64,000 nucleotides of DNA, taken from Amaranthus tricolor (taxonomy: Eukaryota; Streptophyta; Magnoliopsida; Caryophyllales; Amaranthaceae). Location of the stretch: positions 1,454,135-1,518,134 of the forward strand of contig NC_080060.1 in NCBI RefSeq assembly GCF_026212465.1. Direction: 5' to 3'. The first letter of the stretch is position 1. Each line of letters begins with the position of its first letter. The notes under the pieces are model-generated. The model was not told the origin of the DNA and made no database searches. It saw nothing but the letters and a program-made list of their open reading frames with translations. Below, piece after piece: positions 54,598 to 64,000 of the stretch. The translations under genes and the position numbers were made by a program.

Positions 54598-56499
54598 TAA
54601 AATAAAATAGAGCACTATGAATTAGAGGTGTTCAAGAGTAGACGTAGTTGTAACTTATATTTTCAATGATGCATCTTCACGCGATTCAAAGCACTATGGA
54701 TTAGACGTATATGACGCAAACAATTGTAGAAAAGGATACGAAATGTGAGATTTGACATGAAGTGGGATAGAATGGATGGCTACTCTAGCGGAAATTCAAG
54801 TGTCACAAAATTAATAATTTATGGTCTCACTACTAAAATGACTTGAGTGGTGAAGTGTGAACTATAGAGAGAGAAAAATTTAGTTTTGGTCTTATAATTA
54901 TTTTATTTTGCTTGTCAAATTTTATTTTAACCTTTCTATGATCAAATAGTGTTGATTATGATTTATATATGTTATTATTTTTAATTTTAAAAAATTTATT
55001 ATATACAAAATTTAGCTAAGTTTTCTCACATGATTGTATCTATTTCGAAAGTTAAAAAAGACAATAGCCTCAAACCTAAAATCATACCTCTTATACGGCT
55101 TTACAAAAGTCCCTCCCTTTTATAAAAATCATCACCATATTTAGTATTTGTTAGTTTATATAATGACCGGGATTTTAAGAGGCGAAAAAAATATATTATT
55201 AATTATCGAAATTACAAGAAAAAAAGAAACCCAAAGTACACATAAGTGATATAAATGTAATACGTTTAGCTAATTTTACGACAAATCATTAAGGAAGTAT
55301 TGTATTTGAGATATGAATGGAATACTACTACTACATCATAATTAAAGCTAAGTTTGTAGGTGGTACACGGCATGAATGAACACGAATATAGCAGAATAAT
55401 ACTTGTATCAGCGTCACATCATCATAAATTGGCACGCGTAGAAAGGAAAATTACCATGCTACTTCATCTTCGTACTCACTCACTCTCTAATTACGTTGAT
55501 TTTTGGTCCTTCTTTGACTAAATATTAGGATTTCCATTTACATGTGGGTTAATAATCCATTTTTTTTATTAATCCGCTATATATGTAATATAAGAGCTGA
55601 CTAATCTTTCTGTATGTAGTGAGAATCAAATCTCTTTATAAAATAAGTAAAATTTTAAAGTAGGGTTACGTGATACAATGTGGTGTAATGAATTCGGTGT
55701 AAGTTGATGTACAAGGTGATGAGTCAAATTTAGTGGCACTAAGTTATAGTGCTCATCAAACGTAGCATGTGCAGCTTCTATTTTAATTTTTGTCAGTTAA
55801 TTATAGCGAACAAAAAATTTAATTTAAAAATAATATTAATTGTATAGCAAAGTAATAAATCGATTGAAGTTGACTCGAAAAAAAAAATCCTAACTTTGCT
55901 ATTGATTGAGATTTGACTCATTGCAATTAGAAGATGTAAAAATCAAATGGACATATGTTACATTATTTAATAAAAAATAAAGTTTCACCCACAAAAAATG
56001 ATGATATATAATACATTTAGTTTTTGAAAAAGATTATAATAACTAGCGACTAGAGTTCTATATATAGATAAAACCTAAGAATAAAAAACACTATATAACC
56101 TACTTTAGTTTGGCCATGAATCAAAGGTTTACAACCATTTTTGTTTGATTGTAAAGTGTAAGAATCATGAGAGAATGCGGTCCAATTATGAATTGCTGTT
56201 TTAGTCTTCTTAAATTATTAATTAGATGGGTTTGAAAATCCATCACGCATATGTTTTTTTTTTCTTTTTAAATATAAATGTATAAGGTAAGCTGAGAAAA
56301 AAAAAATAATTTTATTACATTACCTGAAAAATAATAATTATTAGAATTAAGACAAAATTTAATCCTTTCATAAGATGTGTTCAGGGCTTAATGGTGATTG
56401 TGGGTAAGCAAAATTCATAAATGATATTAATTTTTAAACATATCTAACTTACATGCAAAGTAAATTTCTTAGCATCTGCATGAGTCTTTCGTACAGTTT

Positions 56500-56765
56500 C
56501 TAACGCGTATTTGATCAAATTCTCAAATAATATGGTCTTATAGTAACCCTAAATCTATTGGGTTATATTATTTATTATCTTAAAATGATCCCTTATAATC
56601 TTAAAGTAGTCACTTACAATTATAAAATGTTCATTTTCTATAGTTTTAAAGTGGTTATTTATAACCTTAAAGTAATCGCGCACAATCTTAAAATGATTTT
56701 TATCGATATGAGTTAATTATATGAGGTCATCTCATAGCGAGACGTGATACGAGACTTGCTAAATT
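56500..56765. repeat. Tandem ~24-bp array ending in a GAGAC palindrome
   Basis: About six units like ATCTTAAAATGATCCCTTAT / ACCTTAAAGTAATCGCGCAC from 56,570 to 56,705, followed by TGAGGTCATCTCATAGCGAG and ACGAGACTTGC. Related in unit sequence to the array at 1006-1122. Confidence 0.55.
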
Positions 56766-57149
56766 CATAATCATAATCAAAAGGACAAACATGGAAGTTT
56801 TATTATTTGATGTTCTTTGGTTTGATTAAAGTCATCAAAATTTGGTTTTTGATAGAAGACAAAAAAACAACGTACAATGGCAATGTTCAGCTAATTTTAC
56901 ACATAAATTTGGTCATAACGTGGAAAAAAAAGAAAATGATTGCTAAAATAGGTAGATAATATTAATAGTGGGACTAAAAAAATACCCAACTTTTGTCCTT
57001 TTTTTTCTTGTAAAAATTCATCAAAATGGAGGGAATTTTCATTTTCATGCTTTCAAAGCTTCTTTCCTAAAATATACAGAATAGGAAGAGATATTTCTTG
57101 CTTGCAGCCTTTTGAGTTTTACTAATACTATCAAGAAATCAATTCAAGG

Positions 57150-57415
57150 AAAAGGTTAAACTGATAGTTAAGACTCTAGGATATGTTATAAACTCTAACA
57201 CGCCCCCTCACATAAGATTTGAGAGCCTATTGGGTTAGAAGTATGGATGCAGCACAAGCCCTCCTCATACCTGACTTAAATTTAATTGAGATTCAACCCG
57301 TGACTTCTTGTCACGTTATCTTCTGATACTATGTCAAAATCAAACCAATTCAACTAATAACTTTAGCTGATAAATATATTATATATACTCTAACAAAAAT
57401 ATTAGCTATTTACTA
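57150..57415. repeat. Dispersed repeat with CTCTAACACGCCCCCTCA
   Basis: GGATATGTTATAAACTCTAA, then the CACGCCCCCTCA core, GAAGTATGGATGCAGCACAA and TTCTGATACTATGTCAAA, ending in another ATATACTCTAACA. Related to the sequences at 41,340-41,540 and 42,225-42,360. Direct repeats of the TATAxACTCTAACA end at both sides may be its borders. Confidence 0.5.
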
Positions 57416-57886
57416 AATTAAATACAACATACCTTTTATTTTTTAAGGGTAGGCTAAATTATGGATCCCTACACATAAAAGAAAAAAAGAAATAATAAAT
57501 TATTCATGTTAATAATAAGAATCGAACATTGTCCTAAGAGTAAAAGGAAAACTTTCAATCACATAACTAAACTGACTCATGATTTTCAATATTTCTCGAC
57601 ATAACTACTCAGCCTTTTTTTTTCAATTATCATTATTAAGTATTAAATAGCTTGCTATCTTTAATACTAGTTTAATTTTTGATGTTGATATAAGAAGCCC
57701 TAAATGAATCAACATTAATTTAAAGTCTCAACCATTAATTTAATTTCCGATTAAATTGGTTGATTAACAATCTTCTAACATTTGTTAAGTTAGAATTTAT
57801 TTAAATATTATATAAAAAAGCAATGAGAATCGAACTTAAATTTTTTACAATAATATACTTCTTTCATTGAAATGCAATTTATTTAA

Positions 57887-58173
57887 GGAAAAATTAACGT
57901 GAATAATACAATGTTTTGTTAATTTTTCTACAATAATATTAACTATTGGTTAATCATGAATAATACCAACTTAAGGAGGTATTTTCCTAGAATAATACCA
58001 ACTTTAGTTTATTAACTAATTTACCAATTTTTTTGTCTTATAATCACCTATAGTTTGATGTTTAACATGTTAGGGAATTTCTAGGAAAACACCCATTTAA
58101 GTTGATATTATTCTTGATTAGTCAATAGTTGATATTATTGTAGGGAAATTAACAAAAGATTGTTAACTTTTCC
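57887..58173. mobile_element. Mutator-type foldback MITE with perfect 9-bp TSD
   Basis: 287 bp. The arms of about 110 bp (GGAAAAATTAACGTGAATAA at left, its near inverse ending CTTTTCC at right) share AACTATTGGTTAATCATGAA and GTATTTTCCTAGAA. TTTATTTAA flanks both sides exactly (57878-57886, 58174-58182). Same arm family as 16,565-21,795 and 22,537-22,943. Confidence 0.88.
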
Positions 58174-61080
58174 TTTATTTAATTTGTTGGAATATGGCTA
58201 CTACCGTAAAGGTGTTTATTCGCGTTCTAAGTCGATTTGGAATAATTTATATCAATCAAATTGAAATCGAATCTTGTGTTTATATTGGCTTTTTAAAATT
58301 AGATCAAATTGGATTAGATTACAAAGTAGGTTAAATATCAAATTGTCAAGTTTGTTTTAACAGATATAGCTACTAACTAGTACAAATATAATTAGTATAG
58401 CGACAAAATTTAATACATCAAATTAGTAAGCTCAAGTTTCAATCAAAGATGTATAATTTCTTATCGTGATTAATGAAACGGTTTAATTTAGCTAGACATA
58501 TCTTTTTACAATTTAATGTATGCGCAATTGTGCATGCTAATTTATTCAATACAGATAGATTTAAAACATGACTTGTACGTTTAGTCTTTTTTATTATGCT
58601 TTCTCTTATTGTTAGAGCTAGCTGATGTGTAAAAAATGCACAATAAATTTTAAAATTTTGGCTATAATAAAAATTTATTAAATTAATATCTAAAAATAAG
58701 CATTTATACTAAAATGATCATTAACATAAAATATAATAAAAATTTTATTTTTTTGAAAACACGATACAATAAGATACCTTACACATGCATACATCCGCCT
58801 CCGTTTATTGTTATGCATTTGACATTGCAAGGTATTATTGTATGTATAAAGTATATTAATTATGTCATGAATATACAGTGAACATATACCTTAAAAAAGG
58901 AGTGAGACATGTCACATGAGCATAAGAATTAAAGACATGTGCATGAAGAAACGGTACTCTATTTAGAGCAAAAGTGATCACTACATGTGAAAGGCCAAGT
59001 TATTTGAACATTACAATGTCAACCTTAACTTCTTCAAACTCTCCTTAATCTTAACGGCTCGTTTGATTATCGGTATTAAATAGAAATAGTAATGAAAAAT
59101 TACTGTAATTTTGGTAGAAATATCTCTTGATAAATTTAATTGTCATGCTTATTCTCCTTCAACAATCTTATTTTGTTCACAAAATTCATTCCAATGCATT
59201 ACCATTTGAGCATATGGTATTTGGCGATAATGAAAAATTGTGAAAAAAAAACCTTTTTATGATCTATATGGAATGATATGATACATATTATGAGAATTTA
59301 CTCTACAAGTCACTTTCATTACTACCAATTAGTATCGTTAACACAAGCGGGGCACACAATTATTCATGACCAAAAATAATTTCATCCACAACTCTTTTTC
59401 ACTTTTTACTCATGAGAGTCAATAAAGAATTCGCATTTACTATTTACTCATTTCAGTAAAATTCGGTTAAAATATATTTTTTTATTTATTTTAAAAGCAA
59501 ATTTTAAGTATTAATATTTCTTTATACACATCATTAAAATTTATAGAAATTATATATAAAAAATTATGCATTAAAATGAATCTAATAAGATCTCACATGA
59601 ACATATTTTATTTTCAACATATCCTTCAAAAACTTAATTTAAAATCTTTTTTTTAAACTAAAAAGTCTCAAATAGACAAATAAAATGAAACAAAAATATT
59701 ATATAAAATTAGTTTATTGAAAAGAAAAACTTTAAAGAAGAAATAAGAAATGAAAATCAATTTTAAAAATACACACCTTTAATGTACATTTTTTTCTATG
59801 TTAAATTAAGAAAATCATAAAGGAAGATTTAAAAATAAAGATAAAAACGTTTGAACATCATCTAATTAGCTTTATCCCAAGTTCTTATAATAACTTATGT
59901 TACTTATCCATATCAACTTTTAAAAATGGACAGGCCAAAAAAGGTCCCAACATTATAAACATGTAATTTTTTGAACATAATGATAATATTTGGATCAATA
60001 TAATAAGAAGGTAATAAGCCCCACCAAATTAATTATGCATTTTAATTTCCTTGTCAAAAGCATAAATAATTCCTTAGAAAAAATATGAAATGAGAAGAAC
60101 AGTCTATTCTTAAATAATGAAAACAAAAGATGGAAGAATTGTTGTAAGAATTTCTTATATTATGTTTGTGAATGATTATTTTATTTGAAAATTTAGAATT
60201 GAATAGTGTTTGAGAAATTAAAAAAAAATTAAAATTGAATTTAAGCCAATTGCTCGATTATTTTAAGTGTTTTTAAAGTTGAAAATTTAAAATAATTTTT
60301 CGAAGCTTGTCATTTCTAAATTTTTTATTTATGATTTCATAATTAAAATCTATAATTTAAAACGAATTACTTATTCTATCAAAATTTATTCATCAGATTC
60401 TTTCGGCTGATCCTAAAGGTTATTAAAACAGCAAGGGGGCAAATGCAATGATGGTGCAGTTTAAGATGTGTGGACACATCACAAAGGAATAGCCTAATTA
60501 GCATAATATAAATAATAAATTATAAATAAAAAATTCAGATAGAGATTCCACAATAATGCCAGTAGCATCTAGTCTAGCTCAAAATTATATTAGACTTATT
60601 TTATATTAGATAGACTCGTAACATTTAAATATAACTGTATGACATTTAAATTATTTATTGGAGTATAATTTAAAATATTAAAACTTACATGTAATAGTCA
60701 AATTGAACATTTAAATATTTATAAGTATAAAGATCTTTTTGTTTTATGAATCTCCTCATCTTTTTTACTTTGTTGACGTGAGAAGTACATCACTGATCAT
60801 CATCATTAATCTAATATTTTGTTTTAAAATATAATCTAAATGAGAGAAATCAACGGACTATCTATACTTGTATTTCTTCCAGAAAAAAATCAGAGAATAT
60901 AATTAATTTTACCCTCAGATAGTGAGAGAAAATTGAAGTAAGAAGTTCATGTTATCAATTTAATTGTATCTCCAATTTGTTTTTTCAGATAATTAGTGAA
61001 ATTATTATAACATTAGATGTTATCTCACTTGATAAAATTAATCAGATAAATTATCTAGCTTTTGAAACCATTATTAAATA

Positions 61081-61345
61081 GCTCGTCTCTTTGAGAGATC
61101 GTCCATTTGAGAAACGTATCTTAAGCCTAGTCTATTAAAGATTAATGTCTACTTACCGTATTCTTATTGCCTACTAACATTATCTTTAGTGCTTACTTAT
61201 CGTATCCTTAATGCCTACTTTCAATATCTTAAATGTCTACTTACATCAATCTTAATGCCTACTTACAATATTTTAAAAAATATATAATAGGTCTGCCCAA
61301 TTAGAGATAGTCTCTCAAAGAGACTGACTCTCACAAGAATTTGTG
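61081..61345. repeat. GAGAC foldback with an internal ~26-bp tandem array
   Basis: Left end CGTCTCTTTGAGAGATCGTC and right end ATAGTCTCTCAAAGAGACTG are inverse copies. Between them five units like TTAATGCCTACTTACAATAT run from about 61,142 to 61,270, followed by TATATAATAGGTCTGCCCAA. Confidence 0.6.
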
Positions 61346-62539
61346 AATGATTTTTTTTTATGAGAAGTTTTCTTTACTTTTATCACCTCTAGCTCTTTAC
61401 TTTAACCACTTATACAATACTCTATTAAAAATGATCAAAGGTCGAGTCTAATCAAAATTAACCCAAATCTAGACTCGTTGGATGTGGTGGGTTTGAGACT
61501 TAGAAAGGTCGAGTGTGAATTCGAGTCGGATTTATATCTGAAACCCTTAACGCATACACCGACTCATTTTATTTTTTCCAACCCATTTAAATTTCAGAAA
61601 ATTAAACACACATCCTAATATAAAAAATTAGTTTTAGATCAGACATTCTTACTCTGAATTCAAATGTGCACAATACACTAATAAAGTATACCTTCATTAT
61701 GTCATATTATCTATTTACAATATTTCAAAAAATATATAATAAATCGGTCTAATAATTAGACATGGTCTCTCAACGAGATCGAATATGTATTAAATATTGC
61801 ACACTCCTAACAAAAAGCGCCCACTTATCTCATTCTTTGAACTTTCAATAGTTTTGGACTAACATCATGACCTACCACTGGATGCGTAAATTTATCTTTG
61901 TCTCCTTTAACACATAAGTTCATCATTTTCCTATTCTGAATATTCCATTTATAGAAATTACGATTAAAATCTGAAGAGAAAAGAAAGGCGACAACTCATA
62001 TTTTAAAAAAAATACAGTTAAAAAATCTCTCAACTCAAAAGAATCCTCTAAAAATACAATTTTTACGACAAAAAAAGTCAAATTAACTGAATTTACAATT
62101 CCACATCTAACCATACAAACTTTAACACATAAGTTAGTACAATGCTTAACCTACTCCAAAATTACGCATTGATATTATATACTTTCTATATGGCTAGTAT
62201 AAAGAATACAAGGTCCCGAGGTCCCATTTTTCAGAACTTATTTCCGTTGATTTTTTCTTAATTTGATATATTTAAATTTAATTTAATTACAATACTACAT
62301 AAAGAACCTCAAAACAAAAAACTTATATTATAATCTATGTATAAGTCTTAAGGTAAAACCGCCTCATGTAATAATTTATGTTATCCTTTTTGCGCATATT
62401 CTCATTTAGCTTGTCTTATATTTTTTCTTTATTTTAATTTTATCCACAACTTTATACTCTCTTTATACCCATCCACTTGTTTCTTACATTCACTTGTTTT
62501 TTTGTCTTATTTACTAATACATTATGGATTTCAGCCTGT

Positions 62540-62620
62540 TTTGTATGAGATCGTCTCACGGTGACGACCCAAGTATGAGACATGTCTCATGGTGAAACCC
62601 TCTCATACAAAAACTTATAT
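62540..62620. repeat. GAGAC palindromic repeat
   Basis: TGTATGAGATCGTCTCACGG, then CATGTCTCATGGTGAAACCC and TCTCATACAAAAAC. The outer TTTTGTATGAGA and TCTCATACAAAA pair as an inverted repeat. Confidence 0.55.
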
Positions 62621-63061
62621 ATTGATTTTTAGGAATTAATTATCAAAAAAGTATTTTTTTTACTAATAATTTTTAAAAAGCCCATTTAATAGAAGCATAA
62701 CAAAATTAAAGCAGTGACTACAAGTCTACTACTATGTTAGATTGTACCTTTCAATGAGATTAAATACAAATCAAAGTACACAACATGTGGTGGTTGGCCA
62801 TGGTTACATAATGGACTAAGGAGCGTAATAGAATAGGGTACATATCCACCCACACATCAACATACTCCTATAAGATATTAACAAAAAACAATTAAAATAC
62901 TCACTCTACTTCTTTGAGTTAGTTGTATTTTTTTTCTTTTTAGTTTTACGACCTTTTTATTTTTAATAGTAACTTCACATTCACGCTTTTAATCTTGTTT
63001 ACAAATTTAATTGCCATCATCATCTGACATATCTTCTATGTATTTTTTTTCTAAAAATTTG

Positions 63062-63170
63062 TTGTACGAGACAGTTGTCTCACCGAGAGATGCGCCTCAT
63101 TTATAGGTTAAATAGCTTATGAGAATATAGACTTCTTATTTTAAATCGTCTTACCAAGAGATTAGCTTTT
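63062..63170. repeat. GAGAC palindromic repeat
   Basis: TGTACGAGACAGTTGTCTCAC, then GAGAGATGCGCCTCATTTAT and ATCGTCTTACCAAGAGATTAG. Another degenerate member of the family. Confidence 0.5.
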
Positions 63171-63320
63171 TTTTTCTTCTACTTGTTTTATTATTTAACT
63201 TATTTTTCAACTATAACATAATAAATACAAAAAATATAATTAAAATCTATAATAGCAAACTCTCAAAGAAGATAGAAAATGCAAGTAAAAAGTTAAGAGA
63301 ATGGTAAGGGCCTTCTCATA

Positions 63321-63392
63321 TGGGCTGTGGGCCTATGACCCATATGAACATTTCTTCTAAAAACACACTAATTGGGCCTACAATCCCACGTG
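63321..63392. promoter_or_regulatory. Cluster of site II-like TGGGCY motifs and a G-box core
   Basis: TGGGCT (63321-63326), TGGGCC (63328-63333), TGGGCC (63373-63378) and CACGTG (63387-63392) within 72 bp, in an otherwise AT-rich desert. Site II elements mark promoters of growth and housekeeping genes in plants. A gene beyond the window end would be the target, which is inference. Confidence 0.3.
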
Positions 63393-63502
63393 TGGAAAGC
63401 TCCCACATCTCACTTTCAGCATTTATTACTCACACGTTCGTGGGGGTGGAAGACTGACATTGATGGTAAATAAAGATAAACATCCACTTACTCACTTTGG
63501 GT

Positions 63503-63503
<1 letters not shown>

Positions 63504-63539
<36 letters not shown>
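63504..63539. repeat. (TAA)n microsatellite
   Basis: About 12 TAA units. Confidence 0.9.
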
Positions 63540-64000
63540 TATCATCTCAGTTTCATATGAATTGCAACAAGTATTAATTTTCAGAAAGTAGGTGTGTTCC
63601 GGGGAAATTGAGAAATATGTAAATGGGAGAAAAAAAAAAGTTAGATCATATAAATCAAAGAAAATAAGTGATTAATTAGAAAATTCCAAAAGCAAACAAA
63701 AAAAATTATTGTAATTTCTATGAAACAAAAAATATATATATTTTAAAATTATATTTCATGTCTACATCCATTTTGGTATAAAGAGTTTATTTTTTATTGA
63801 TTCGTTTTACTACGAGTGTTCCATTTTTCTCTATTCAAAATGTGTTTCGGTTCGTCTTTATTTGAGCTCTCCAAGGCTCTCAAATTTTAAATCTATATGA
63901 AAAAATGATAGATATTTATTTTTTAAATTACAATGTTCTAATTTTTTTCAAAAAAAATATGCTACTCACTTTGTTCCAAATTATCTTCTATATATATTCC

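Larger units (their letters stand above)
54607..64000. other. 9.4 kb without a supported gene
   Basis: AT-rich throughout. The only ORF above 60 codons (61,923-62,114, minus) has no domain. It holds the repeats and foldback elements listed separately, plus possible promoter motifs near 63,320-63,392. I found no tRNA, rRNA or recognisable miRNA precursor. Confidence 0.55.

Noticed and set aside
59056..59345. Possible hAT MITE starting GGCTCGTTTGATTATCGG
   Set aside because: The right end does not pair convincingly and no 8-bp TSD was found.

Overview
This is a piece of a plant nuclear genome: AT-rich, intron-bearing genes spread among many transposable elements. The gene families (galacturonosyltransferase, photosystem II PsbW, chloroplast phospholipase A1, Aux/IAA) are land-plant families. 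The PsbW precursor resembles what I remember of the spinach protein, and short repeats with a GAGAC palindrome recur through the window, so I favour a Caryophyllales/Amaranthaceae eudicot. That placement is inference.

Layout, left to right. (1) 1-15,000: a three-gene cluster made of a 9-exon GAUT5/6-like galacturonosyltransferase (+, 1781-7725), a 2-exon PsbW gene (+, 8825-9904) and a 2-exon PLA1-Igamma-type lipase (-, 11472-14505). From memory, the same three families sit side by side in Arabidopsis, so this looks like conserved gene order. (2) 16,556-21,804: a large element with inverted ends and a 9-bp target-site duplication (TSD), inside which sits a CACTA transposon. The CACTA carries twelve copies of a ~169-bp tandem repeat, two long TA tracts and a decayed Ulp1-like peptidase remnant. 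(3) 23,233-29,017: a 12-exon P-loop kinase of the uridine kinase/PRK type. (4) 29,987-41,035: a complete Ty3/gypsy chromovirus-type LTR retrotransposon of 11.04 kb with a perfect CATAA TSD. Its gag is largely missing and its pol contains a ~1.9-kb tandem duplication that fuses part of integrase to a second reverse transcriptase. (5) 42,758-47,118: a 5-exon Aux/IAA repressor gene (-) with a Stowaway MITE in intron 1. (6) 49,784-54,597: a Mutator-like element (MULE) with ~165-bp terminal inverted repeats, a decayed MuDR-type transposase gene and, facing it, an intact ORF for a GRF zinc finger, coiled-coil and membrane-anchor protein. (7) 54,607-64,000: about 9.4 kb with no gene I can support, holding small foldback elements and tandem repeats.

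The five host genes appear intact by splice-site and frame checks done by hand. They do not form one pathway: GAUT acts in Golgi pectin synthesis, PsbW in the thylakoid, PLA1-Igamma on plastid galactolipids and Aux/IAA in nuclear auxin signalling. The most novel-looking structures are the MULE with its convergent GRF-membrane ORF, the CACTA with a repeat array beside the Ulp1-like exon, the mosaic retrotransposon, and a family of foldback repeats with internal 22-27-bp arrays. All exon boundaries are manual and all family assignments come from reading motifs, not from a search.
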